Origin: DASQEH01 sp038239485
Lineage (GTDB): Bacteria > Actinomycetota > Actinomycetes > Propionibacteriales > Nocardioidaceae
Assembly (NCBI GenBank): GCA_038239485.1
Contig: JBBSET010000015.1
Location: 1-61,590, forward strand
Length of the DNA stretch: 61,590 bases
Direction: 5' to 3'
The notes under the pieces are model-generated. The model was not told the origin of the DNA and did no database searches. It saw nothing but the letters and a program-made list of their open reading frames with translations. Positions within the stretch are counted from its first letter, which is position 1, and every line of letters begins with the position of its first letter. Below, piece after piece: positions 33,980 through 42,216 of the stretch. The translations under genes were made by a program, and so were the position numbers.

Positions 33980-34414
33980 TCAGACCAGGGCGTTCTCGCA
34001 GACGTAGATCTCGAAGTGCGCGGCCCCCGTCTGCGTGTTCATCTTGCCCTCGGCCATACAGACAGTGCTGTTCACCCAGGCGTACCGTGCGTCCTCCGAT
34101 TCGAGCAGCGCCATCAGCAGCTGTGACCCGACAGCGGTCCCATCCCTCTCGACGAAGAACGTGCGGCCGGTGAGCTCGAAGAAGACCTCCGCGTGGTCGG
34201 GTGTGGTGATGACGCCCCGGGCATTGGGCAACATGACTCCGTCACCGCGCCGCCGAGGGTGGTTGGACCAATGGACGTCGCCGGAGAGTCTGTCGCCTGT
34301 CACTGTCCCGTCACCGATGCCCCAGCCGATTCCTGACTCGTTGCCGTAGGGCCGCGCCATGTGGAAGGCGCCGATGAAGCGGATCTCTGCACTGCACATG
34401 TGGTCGATGCGCAT
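33980..34414 (-). CDS. DUF3237 domain protein
   Basis: The 144-residue protein is a DUF3237 member: a beta-barrel-like fold with GDGTVTGDRLSGDVHWSN, VITTPDHAEVFFELTGR and a final HFEIYVCENALV. Function is unknown. It follows the gamma-glutamyl hydrolase gene by 92 bases on the same strand and may be the last gene of that operon or separate. No signal peptide is present. Confidence 0.8.
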   Translation of the reverse strand: MRIDHMCSAEIRFIGAFHMARPYGNESGIGWGIGDGTVTGDRLSGDVHWSNHPRRRGDGVMLPNARGVITTPDHAEVFFELTGRTFFVERDGTAVGSQLLMALLESEDARYAWVNSTVCMAEGKMNTQTGAAHFEIYVCENALV

Positions 34415-34506
34415 GCGGGCTCCTTTCGGGCCTCACGCTGCTCTGCTTCGGCACCGAAGTCAACCAGCGGGGGGCCTGGTATGGGACGGTCCAGACCTGG
34501 CCCGTT

Positions 34507-35232
34507 TCAGGTCTGGGCAGTGCGCTCCTTGTCGGCGGCCGCGACGAGCGCGTCGAAGAGCCGCCCGTCCACGCCGGTCTCCGGGTGCCACTGCACACCG
34601 AGGTGGAACGCCGAGCCCGGCGACTCGATCGCCTCGATGACACCGTCGGAGCTCCAGGCCGCAACCTCGTAGGTAGGATGCTCGGCGATCCCCTGATGGT
34701 GGTGGCAGCTCACCTCGAGGCGGTCGCCGAGCAGCTCGGCCAGCTGGCTGCCCACCCGTGGCTCGACCACCCGGAGTCCGTACGAGTCCGGGCTGGGGCT
34801 GTGCTCGAGATGGCCGATCCGGTCGGGGAGATGCTGCTCCAGAGTGCCGCCGGCCGCCACGGCCATCACCTGCATACCTCGACAGACGCCCAGCACAGGG
34901 ATCCGGTCGCGGGCGGCGTTGACGAGCAGGATCTCGCTGGCATCGCGGTCTGTGCGCGGCTGCTGGGCCAGCAGATGCGGCTCTGCGCCGTAGCGGGTCG
35001 ACTCGACGTCGGCCCCGCCGATGAGGACGATGCCGTCCAACCTGATGAGGAGCTCGTCGATGTCGGTGCTGTCGGCCGCACCGAGGAATGGTGGGATCAC
35101 GAGCGGTAGGCCGCCGGCTGCGCGGACGTGCCCGACGTACCGCTCAGGCACGAGTACCGCGGGGACCTTCGACCAGACTCCCCAGCTGGCGGACTCGCAG
35201 TAGCTCGTGATCCCGATGACCGGCCTGCTCAC
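34507..35232 (-). CDS. Gamma-glutamyl-gamma-aminobutyrate hydrolase family (PuuD-like)
   Basis: The 241-residue protein is a class I glutamine-amidotransferase-fold hydrolase. The Cys nucleophile is in VLGVCRGMQV, the His in GVQWHPETG. The segments VLIGGADVESTRYG and CHHHQGI are typical of the PuuD/peptidase C26 group, which releases glutamate from gamma-glutamyl amines. GTG at 35232 overlaps the SDR stop as GTGA. With the upstream ligase and aldehyde dehydrogenase it would finish a gamma-glutamylated amine pathway. Confidence 0.88.
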   Translation of the reverse strand: MSRPVIGITSYCESASWGVWSKVPAVLVPERYVGHVRAAGGLPLVIPPFLGAADSTDIDELLIRLDGIVLIGGADVESTRYGAEPHLLAQQPRTDRDASEILLVNAARDRIPVLGVCRGMQVMAVAAGGTLEQHLPDRIGHLEHSPSPDSYGLRVVEPRVGSQLAELLGDRLEVSCHHHQGIAEHPTYEVAAWSSDGVIEAIESPGSAFHLGVQWHPETGVDGRLFDALVAAADKERTAQT

Positions 35233-36020
35233 GGCAGGGCGGTGACGTAGGCGCCGGAGATTCCACCGTCGACGAGGAACGTCGAGGCGTTGACGAAGCT
35301 GGACTCGTCGCTGGCCAGGAACAGCACCGCGTTGGCGATCTCCTCCGGCTCCGCGAAACGACCGGCTGGTACGTGCACGAGGCGCCGCTGGGCTCGTTCG
35401 GGGTCTGCCGCGAACAGCTCGCGGAGCAACGGCGTGTTGACCGGTCCGGGACACAGCGCATTGACCCGGATCCCTTCGCGCGCGAACTGGACCCCCAGCT
35501 CGCGGCTCATCGCGAGGACTCCGCCCTTGCTGGCGGTGTAGGAGATCTGCGACGTCGCCGACCCCATCACCGCGACGAACGAGGCGGTGTTGATGATGGA
35601 GCCTCGCTGCTGCCGGCGCATATAGGGCAGCGCGGCCTGGCAGCACAGGTACACACTCGTGAGGTTGACCTGCTGGACCCGCTGCCACGCGTCGAGAGAG
35701 GTGTCGAGGATCGAGTCGTCGTCGGGTGGCGAGATCCCGGCGTTGTTGAAGGCGACGTCGATGCTCCCGCCGCCCGCCTCCGCCGCCGCGCTGAAGAGTC
35801 GATCCACCTGCTCGGGGTCGGTGACATCGGTAGCGACGAAGAGTCCGTCGAGCTCAGCGGCCACCTCAGCTCCGCGGAGCGCGTCGATGTCGCCGATCAC
35901 GACGAAGGCACCCTCCTCGGCGAATCTCCGGGCCGTGGCCAGCCCGATCCCGCTGCAGCCACCGGTGATCACGGTGGTGCGACCCGCCAGCCGCAACGCG
36001 GGAGCGCGTGTGGTCGCCAT
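35229..36020 (-). CDS. SDR family oxidoreductase
   Basis: The 263-residue short-chain dehydrogenase has the cofactor motif TGGCSGIG, NNAG, a catalytic Ser in NTASFVA and YTASK (Tyr, Lys). VIGDID after the second strand, with an acidic residue, suggests NAD(H). The substrate is unknown. It begins three bases after the aldehyde dehydrogenase stop, so it is part of the operon. In such clusters an SDR may oxidise a hydroxylated side product or the amine-derived alcohol; this is inference. Confidence 0.87.
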   Translation of the reverse strand: MATTRAPALRLAGRTTVITGGCSGIGLATARRFAEEGAFVVIGDIDALRGAEVAAELDGLFVATDVTDPEQVDRLFSAAAEAGGGSIDVAFNNAGISPPDDDSILDTSLDAWQRVQQVNLTSVYLCCQAALPYMRRQQRGSIINTASFVAVMGSATSQISYTASKGGVLAMSRELGVQFAREGIRVNALCPGPVNTPLLRELFAADPERAQRRLVHVPAGRFAEPEEIANAVLFLASDESSFVNASTFLVDGGISGAYVTALP

Positions 36021-36023
36021 GAC

Positions 36024-37400
36024 TCAGGACCCCTCCGTGGCTATGAAGACATTCTTGACGTCGGTGAACGAGTCGAGCGCGTTCGGCCCGAGCTCGCGGC
36101 CGATGCCGGACTGCTTGAAGCCGCCGAACGGGGTCGAGTAGCGCACCGAGGAGTGCGAGTTGACGCTGAGGTTGCCGGCCTCGACCCCTCGAGCGACCCG
36201 CAGCGCGCGGCCGATGTCGCGGGTCCAGATCGACCCTGACAGTCCGTAGTCGGTGTCGTTGGCAGCGGCGACGGCGTCGGCCTCGTCGTCGAAGGGCAGC
36301 ACGGCGACCACCGGCCCGAAGATCTCCTCTCGCCAGACCCGGTCCCGCCGAGAGGCGGGCAGGACCACCGTCGGCGGATACCAGAACCCAGACCCGGCCG
36401 GAGCGCTGCCGCGAAACGCCACGTCGACCCCGTCGTCCTCGACGTACGCGGTCACCCGGGCGCGCTGATCGGCACTGATCAGCGGGCCCATCTCGGCTTC
36501 GTCCTCGCTGGGGTCGGTGACGACGACCGCACGGACGGCTGGTTCCAGCAGCTCGAGGAACCGGTGGTAGACCGAGCGCTGGACCAGGATCCGGCTCCGT
36601 GCACAGCAGTCCTGGCCGGCATTGTCGAAGACGCCAGCCGGCGCGGAGGCTGCGGCTCGATCGAGGTCGGCATCGGCGAAGACGATGTTGGCGCTCTTGC
36701 CGCCGAGCTCCAGTGTGACCCGCTTGACCTGCTCGGCACAGCCCGCCATGATCCGCATGCCGACCTCGGTGGAGCCGGTGAAGCAGACCTTGCGGACCGC
36801 CGGGTGACTGACGAATCGATCCCCCACCACGGCGCCGCGACCAGGTATCACCGTGAAGACGCCCTCGGGCAGGCCGGCTTCGAGGGCCAGCTCGTGCAGC
36901 CTCATCGCGGTGAGCGGTGTCAGCTCGGCCGGCTTGAGCACGACGGTGTTGCCGGCGGCCAACGCCGGCGCGAACCCCCAGCCGGCGATCGGCATCGGGA
37001 AGTTCCACGGCACGATGACGCCGACCACGCCGAGCGGCTCCCGGAAGGTGACGTCGATGCCGCCGGCGACCGGGATCTGCTGCCCCAGCAGCCGCTCGGG
37101 CGCTGCGGAGTAATAGTGCAGGACGTCACGGACATTGCCCGCCTCCCAGCGGGCGTTCGTGATCGTATGCCCGGAGTTCGCCACCTCCAGCCGAGCCAGC
37201 TCCTCGACCGCTCCGTCGACAGCGTCCGCGAACCGACGCAGCAGCCGGCCGCGGTCCGCCGGCGCGAGCTCCCGCCAGCTGCCGAAGGCCGTCGCGGCAG
37301 CGGCTATCGCGGCGTCGGTCTGGTCGAGGTCGGCGAGCTCGACGCTGCGCACGACCTTCTCGGTCGCCGGGTCGACGACGTCATGGGTGACTGGGCTCAA
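36024..37400 (-). CDS. Aldehyde dehydrogenase (PuuC-like)
   Basis: The 458-residue enzyme oxidises an aldehyde to an acid with NAD(P)+. Conserved parts are VPWNFPMPIAGW, FTGSTEVG, the general-base Glu in LELGGKSAN and the catalytic Cys in NAGQDCCARSR. EEIFGPVV and FGGFKQSGIGRE close the domain. The TTG start at 37400 lies three bases after the ligase stop. In context it probably oxidises a gamma-glutamyl-amino-aldehyde made from a polyamine. Confidence 0.9.
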   Translation of the reverse strand: MSPVTHDVVDPATEKVVRSVELADLDQTDAAIAAAATAFGSWRELAPADRGRLLRRFADAVDGAVEELARLEVANSGHTITNARWEAGNVRDVLHYYSAAPERLLGQQIPVAGGIDVTFREPLGVVGVIVPWNFPMPIAGWGFAPALAAGNTVVLKPAELTPLTAMRLHELALEAGLPEGVFTVIPGRGAVVGDRFVSHPAVRKVCFTGSTEVGMRIMAGCAEQVKRVTLELGGKSANIVFADADLDRAAASAPAGVFDNAGQDCCARSRILVQRSVYHRFLELLEPAVRAVVVTDPSEDEAEMGPLISADQRARVTAYVEDDGVDVAFRGSAPAGSGFWYPPTVVLPASRRDRVWREEIFGPVVAVLPFDDEADAVAAANDTDYGLSGSIWTRDIGRALRVARGVEAGNLSVNSHSSVRYSTPFGGFKQSGIGRELGPNALDSFTDVKNVFIATEGS

Positions 37401-37403
37401 CGC

Positions 37404-38792
37404 CTACAGCCTCTCGAAGCCACGGAACCGCTCCCAGTCGGTGACGGCTGCGTTGTAGGCGGCGAGCTCGACATCGGCGGCGTTGACGTAGTGGTCGACG
37501 ACCTCGTCGCCGAAGGCCTCGCGTGCGACGGTCGACGCCGAGAACAGGTCTCGGGCGTCGGACAGCGTCGTCGGCACGTGAGCCTTGTCGGACTCGTACG
37601 CGTTGCCGGCAAAGGGCTCCTCGAGCTCCAGCTCATGACGCACGCCGTACAGCCCCCCGGCCAGCATGGCGGCGCACGCGAGGTACGGGTTGACGTCGCC
37701 GCCAGGGACGCGGTTCTCCACCCGCATCCCACCGCCGTGGCCGACGACCCGCAGCGCGCAGGTCCGGTTGTCGTGCCCCCAGGCGATCGCAGTGGGCGCG
37801 AACGAGCCGGGTTGGAACCGCTTGTAGGAGTTGATGTTGGGCGCGTAGAAGAAGGTGAGCTCCTCCATCGTCGCCTGGATGCCCGCGACGAAGCGGTCGA
37901 AGAGTGCGGTGGCTCCGTCGCCCTCGTCGAACACGACGGACCCGTCGGTACCCCGCAGGCTCATGTGGATGTGACAGGAGTTGCCCTCGCGCTCGTCGAA
38001 CTTGGCCATGAAGGTCAGCGCCTTGCCCTGCAGCGAGGCGATCTCCTTGGCGCCGTTCTTGTACACGCTGTGGTTGTCGGCCGTCCTCAGCGCCTCGTCG
38101 AACCGGAAGGCGATCTCGTGCTGGCCGAGGTTGCACTCGCCCTTGGCCGACTCGACCGTCAGCCCTGCCCCCTGCATGCCGTTGCGGATCTCGCGGAGCA
38201 GCGGCTCGACCCGCGACGTACCCAGCAGCGAGTAGTCGACGTTGTACTGGTTCGACGGTGTCAGCCCCCGGTACCCGTGCGACCAGGCCTGCTCGTAGGT
38301 GTCGTCGAAGACGAGGAACTCGAGCTCGGTGCCCGCGTACGCGACGTAGCCGAGCTCGGCCGCGCTCGCGACCTGGCGCTTCAGGACCTGGCGCGGCGAC
38401 TGGGCCACCGCGGAGTGGTCGGCGTCGAGCCACGCCAGGTCGCACTGCACCATCGCCGTCGCGGGCAGCCACGGGATTCTTCGAAGGGTGTGGAGGTCCA
38501 GCACGAACTCCATGTCGCCGTAGCCGCTCTCCCACGAGCTGATGGCGTACCCGCCGACGGTGTTCATGTCGACATCGACGGCGAGCAGGTAGTTGCAACC
38601 CTCGGTGCCGTGCCCGAGGACCTGGTCGAGGAAGTACTCTGCGTGCATCCGCTTGCCCTGCAGCCGTCCCTGCATGTCGGTGAATGCCACGACGACGGTG
38701 TCGACGGTTCCGCTGGCGATCTCGACGCGCAGCTCCTCGACGCTGAGCAGTCCCAGCTTGGCGCTGCCGCTCGTGTGCGTTGGCGTGCTCAT
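37404..38792 (-). CDS. Glutamine synthetase-like gamma-glutamyl-amine ligase
   Basis: The 462-residue protein has the glutamine synthetase fold: ATP and metal residues in YAGTELEFLVFDD, the ESAKGECNLGQHEIAFR and NGAKEIASLQGKALTFMAKF segments, HIHMSLRG, and RVENRVPGGDVNPYLA. Family members of this length beside PuuC/PuuD-like genes usually glutamylate amines (putrescine, spermidine or ethanolamine) instead of ammonia. ATG 38792 shares one base with the regulator stop (TGATG). Which amine is used cannot be told here. Confidence 0.85.
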   Translation of the reverse strand: MSTPTHTSGSAKLGLLSVEELRVEIASGTVDTVVVAFTDMQGRLQGKRMHAEYFLDQVLGHGTEGCNYLLAVDVDMNTVGGYAISSWESGYGDMEFVLDLHTLRRIPWLPATAMVQCDLAWLDADHSAVAQSPRQVLKRQVASAAELGYVAYAGTELEFLVFDDTYEQAWSHGYRGLTPSNQYNVDYSLLGTSRVEPLLREIRNGMQGAGLTVESAKGECNLGQHEIAFRFDEALRTADNHSVYKNGAKEIASLQGKALTFMAKFDEREGNSCHIHMSLRGTDGSVVFDEGDGATALFDRFVAGIQATMEELTFFYAPNINSYKRFQPGSFAPTAIAWGHDNRTCALRVVGHGGGMRVENRVPGGDVNPYLACAAMLAGGLYGVRHELELEEPFAGNAYESDKAHVPTTLSDARDLFSASTVAREAFGDEVVDHYVNAADVELAAYNAAVTDWERFRGFERL

Positions 38793-39601
38793 CACAGGTT
38801 CCCATCCCTTCGCGGTGACGTGTGGTGCATTCCTAGCAGGCCGCGCAGCAGGGCGGCCGTTGCGTCGCAGTGGCACTCCATCACACGGCGGGCTCCCTCG
38901 GCGTCGCCGGTGAGGATCGCCTCGACGATCCGGGCGTGCTCGTCGTTGGAGTGAGCGATGTTGACAGCCAGCACCGGGATCGCGCCAAGCATCTCGTGCA
39001 GATCGCGCTGGACGTCGGTGACGAGGCCCAGCAGGCCGGCCGATCCGGACAGCTGGGCGATGGCCAGGTGAAGCCTGCTGTCGGCCTGCCTGTGCAGCAG
39101 CCGGTCGTCAGCGGTGTCGACGGCTCGCACGGACTCGCGCAGCCAGTCCCGCTGGGCGGGGGTGAGGTCGCTGTTCGCGGCGACGAAGGCAGCGCCCGGC
39201 TCGACGACCCGTCGCACCACCAGGGCGTCTCGGTAGCTGTCGGCGTCGGCGGCGATGCGTGCCTTGGCCTGCTCGCGCCGATGCCCCTCGTCGGCCCCCC
39301 CGGCCACGGCGTCGGTCGGGGTGACGACCGTCCCGCCGCCGCGTCCACTGCGTGTCGCCACCATGCCCGCCTGCCGCAGCGCGGCGATCCCCTCGCGCAG
39401 CGTTGCCCGGCTTACCTTCATGGCACCGGCGAGCTCCCGCTCGGGGGGCAGCCGGTCGCCCTCGGAGAACACGCCGAGACGGATCGCCGTGGCGAGCTGC
39501 TCCACCGTGGCCTCGAACGCGTTCGCGCCGCGTACCGGCCGAAGGACGACCGCCGAGAGGCTCACCTTCTCGGCGGGACGCGCCGGCATGACCAACGTCA
39601 C
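38792..39601 (-). CDS. GntR/FadR family transcriptional regulator
   Basis: The regulator of about 269 residues has an N-terminal winged helix with LRPVRGANAFEATVEQLATA, LPPERELAGAMKVSRATLREG and a C-terminal all-helical FCD ligand domain including HLAIAQLSGS and HARIVEAI with metal-type His residues. GTG at 39601 overlaps the permease stop (GTGA); ATG 39589 is an alternative. It probably controls this operon through the GGT-N3-ACC palindrome upstream of the permease, with a pathway amine or acid as ligand. Confidence 0.88.
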   Translation of the reverse strand: MTLVMPARPAEKVSLSAVVLRPVRGANAFEATVEQLATAIRLGVFSEGDRLPPERELAGAMKVSRATLREGIAALRQAGMVATRSGRGGGTVVTPTDAVAGGADEGHRREQAKARIAADADSYRDALVVRRVVEPGAAFVAANSDLTPAQRDWLRESVRAVDTADDRLLHRQADSRLHLAIAQLSGSAGLLGLVTDVQRDLHEMLGAIPVLAVNIAHSNDEHARIVEAILTGDAEGARRVMECHCDATAALLRGLLGMHHTSPRRDGNL

Positions 39602-41136
39602 GAGGTCGGGTCGGGGACTTCGGACAGCTCGGGGGCGATCGGCTTCGCCACCATGAAACGGTCCCGGCCGCCCGCGTACCACGTGACGGTCGCGAGCAGG
39701 AGCACAGCGAGGACGGCCAAGGGTGCGTAGTTGAAGGTCGCCCAGGTGTTGCCCGGTGAGTACTGCGGGAGCATGAACAAGATCACGATGAAGACCACCC
39801 AGACGACCGCGATCCAGCCGATCGGCGCGCTCCAGCGGCCGAGGCTCCATACCCCGGGCTGGAAGTCGGGGTTGGTGCGGCGCAGGAAGATCGGGGTCGC
39901 ATAGGCGATGTAGAGCCCGATCACCGCGATCGACACCACGGCGAAGAAGGCGACCAGGTTCCAGATCGCGGGCAGGGTCAGGGCGACCGAGCAGACGACG
40001 CAGAGCCAGATGGAGTTCGTCGGGGTTCCGCTACGCGGGTTGACCTTGGCCCACAGCCTCGAGCCGGGCAGGGCGTGGTCGCGGCTGAAGGCGTATGACA
40101 TCCGGGAGTTCGCTGTCACCGACGCCATCCCACAGAAGAACTGGGCGACGGCGCAGATCAGCAGCAGGAACTCACCGGTGTGGCGCCCCGCCGCGTCGAT
40201 GAAGATCTGCGCCGGTGGCAGACCGGTGGTACTGCCACGCTCGGCGCTGTAGTTCTGGATCGCCGCGGTGACCGCGATGAGGAGGATCCAGCCGGCGAGA
40301 ATCGACACCCAGACGCTCCGGACGATGGCCTTGGGTGCCTCGACCTGAGCGCCGATGGTCTCCTCGGCGACATGGGCTGACGCGTCGTACCCGGTCAGCG
40401 TGTACTGCGTCATCAACAGGCCGATGAGGCAGGCGTACACGGGCGCTCCAGCGAACGAGAAGCCGGTCTGGTTCACATAGTGGGTGAAGGTCCAGGTGAA
40501 GCTCTGGTGGTGGTCAGGAACGATGAACAGAACCCCCACGATGATCGCCACCCCGACCAGATGCCACCAGGCGCTCACGTCGCTGAGCAGCTTGACGACG
40601 GTGACGCCGAACGTGTTGAGCAGCCCGTGGGCGATGATGATGAGGAGGAAGGCGATGAAGGTGGTGCCGAGTGTGACCTTGGCTCCGAAGACCAGGTTGA
40701 GCAGCGCCATCCACGTCACGGCCGCGCCGTAGTCGATGGAGGCGGTGACGGCCACCTCGCCCATGAAGTTGAACCAGCCGGTGTACCAGGCCCAGCGTCG
40801 TTCGTTCTTGGTGGCGAGCCTGCTGGCCCACCAGTACAGGCCTCCGGCCGTGGGGTAACGCGAGCAGATCTCGGCCATCGCCATCGACACAAACAGCACG
40901 AAGATCCCGACGACCGGCCAGCCGATGTTGATGGCGAGGGGTCCGCCGGCGTCCATGGCCAGGTAGTACGTCGTGATGCACCCGGCAAGGATCGAGATGA
41001 TCGAGAACGAAACCGCGAAGTTCGAGAACCCCGACATACCGCGGTGCAGCTCCTGCTCGTAGCCGAGGTCGGCGAGCATCTCCGCGTCGGTCTGGCTCGA
41101 TGTCGCCTTGGGCGACGCGGAGGAGGTGGAGGACAT
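39598..41136 (-). CDS. APC family amino acid/amine permease
   Basis: The 512-residue protein has about twelve membrane helices and the APC motifs GFSNFAVSFSIISILAG near the start and TGYDASAHVAEET in helix 6-8, typical of GABA, ethanolamine or putrescine permeases. It takes up the substrate for the downstream catabolic genes. ATG 41136 follows AGGAG by five bases. It is the first gene of the operon, preceded by a clear promoter and operator. Confidence 0.9.
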   Translation of the reverse strand: MSSTSSASPKATSSQTDAEMLADLGYEQELHRGMSGFSNFAVSFSIISILAGCITTYYLAMDAGGPLAINIGWPVVGIFVLFVSMAMAEICSRYPTAGGLYWWASRLATKNERRWAWYTGWFNFMGEVAVTASIDYGAAVTWMALLNLVFGAKVTLGTTFIAFLLIIIAHGLLNTFGVTVVKLLSDVSAWWHLVGVAIIVGVLFIVPDHHQSFTWTFTHYVNQTGFSFAGAPVYACLIGLLMTQYTLTGYDASAHVAEETIGAQVEAPKAIVRSVWVSILAGWILLIAVTAAIQNYSAERGSTTGLPPAQIFIDAAGRHTGEFLLLICAVAQFFCGMASVTANSRMSYAFSRDHALPGSRLWAKVNPRSGTPTNSIWLCVVCSVALTLPAIWNLVAFFAVVSIAVIGLYIAYATPIFLRRTNPDFQPGVWSLGRWSAPIGWIAVVWVVFIVILFMLPQYSPGNTWATFNYAPLAVLAVLLLATVTWYAGGRDRFMVAKPIAPELSEVPDPTS

Positions 41137-41182
41137 CGCGACTCCTAGGGCCGGAAAACTCGTCGATCGACGGTGTTCCGAA

Positions 41183-41211
41183 ATCCTGGCCCTGGCGGTG
41201 TCACGCGTCAA
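41183..41211 (-). promoter_or_regulatory. Promoter of the gamma-glutamyl-amine operon
   Basis: On the minus strand TTGACG (41211-41206) and CAGGAT (41188-41183) are separated by 17 bases, close to the vegetative actinobacterial consensus. The ATG lies 46 bases downstream of the -10. This is the best vegetative promoter match I found in the window. Confidence 0.7.
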
Positions 41212-41221
41212 GGTCTGACCT
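41211..41221. promoter_or_regulatory. FadR-type operator AGGTCTGACCT
   Basis: This perfect palindrome has the form N-GGT-N3-ACC-N used by FadR-subfamily GntR regulators. It abuts the -35 box of the operon promoter, and the regulator is the second gene of the operon. Binding is inferred from form and place. Confidence 0.65.
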
Positions 41222-41251
41222 CATACCTTTACCTGGCGTAACGCGCTCGTC

Positions 41252-42100
41252 TCAGCTGGCGACGGGGATCGCGTCCATGGCATCGCTGAGCTGGGCGCGC
41301 ATGTCACGGAGGATCCGGCTGAGCAGTCGGGAGACCTGCATCTGGGTGACGCCGAACTCCTGGGCGATCTTGGCCTGGGTCCACTCGTGGAAGAACCGCA
41401 GGTAGACGATCCGGCGGTCGCGTTCGCTCAGCCTGCGGCAGATCGGCCCCAGCGCCACGACGGCCTCCGCGTGCGCGAACCCCGGGTCGTGGTCGCCGAG
41501 GACGTCGGCCAGCGAGCTGCCCTCGTCGTCGGCGCCGCCACTGGTCCGGTCCAGCGAGCTCGGCGCGAAGCAGCCGTCGGCCGCGAGAGCCTCGACCACG
41601 TCGGAGATGTCGGTCTGGAGCTCGGCGGCGAGAGCCTCCGGGCTCGGGGAGCGGCCGGTCTCGTGCATGAGCCGCGCCGACATCGCCGAGATCTCGGCCT
41701 GGAGCTCCTGGATCCGACGAGGCGGGCGGACGACCCAGGCGTTGTCACGGAAGAACCGCTTGACCTCGCCGAGAATCGTGGGGACCGCATAGCTCAGGAA
41801 GTTGTCGCTCTTGTGAGGGTCGAAGCCTCGAGCCGCCTTGACCAGGCCGAGGCAGGCAACCTGGACCAGGTCCTCGATGGGCACGCCACGGTTGCGGTAG
41901 CGCAGCACGATCGACTCAGCCACCTCGATGTTGAGCAGCACGATCTCCTCGTGCAGGCGGGTGACGGTCGCCTGATCGGCGTCCTTCGCCTCGCAGAGGA
42001 GCTCGTGCGTGCGCTGGGCGCGGTCTCTTACGACGTCGTGATCGAGCTCGACGCTGTACAGATGATCGGCCACGGCAGAGGCGGAGTAGATGGGAGACAT
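41252..42100 (-). CDS. SigB/SigF-type RNA polymerase sigma factor
   Basis: The 282-residue protein is a group 3 sigma-70 factor. Region 2 reads LVQVACLGLVKAARGFDP and YAVPTILGEVKRFFRDN, region 3 RRIQELQAEISAM, and region 4 QAKIAQEFGVTQMQVSRLLSRIL. These fit stress or general-response sigma factors of the SigB/SigF family, normally held by an anti-sigma factor. No anti-sigma gene is adjacent; an ATPase of that fold lies at 58.5 kb but a link is not shown. ATG 42100 follows AAGGA by seven bases. Confidence 0.9.
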   Translation of the reverse strand: MSPIYSASAVADHLYSVELDHDVVRDRAQRTHELLCEAKDADQATVTRLHEEIVLLNIEVAESIVLRYRNRGVPIEDLVQVACLGLVKAARGFDPHKSDNFLSYAVPTILGEVKRFFRDNAWVVRPPRRIQELQAEISAMSARLMHETGRSPSPEALAAELQTDISDVVEALAADGCFAPSSLDRTSGGADDEGSSLADVLGDHDPGFAHAEAVVALGPICRRLSERDRRIVYLRFFHEWTQAKIAQEFGVTQMQVSRLLSRILRDMRAQLSDAMDAIPVAS

Positions 42101-42216
42101 GTGACGTTCCTTCGAGTTCCGAAGGGCTGGTGGCAGTTGTCTCAACCACTGGGGGATAGCAAACCACGCCCAGCCTTACAGTGCAAGACTGGGGGTAAGA
42201 GAAAGTCCTGAGATCC

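Noticed and set aside
36564..38954. 796-codon plus-strand frame over the amine operon
   Set aside because: It is antisense to aldehyde dehydrogenase and ligase genes with full catalytic motifs.
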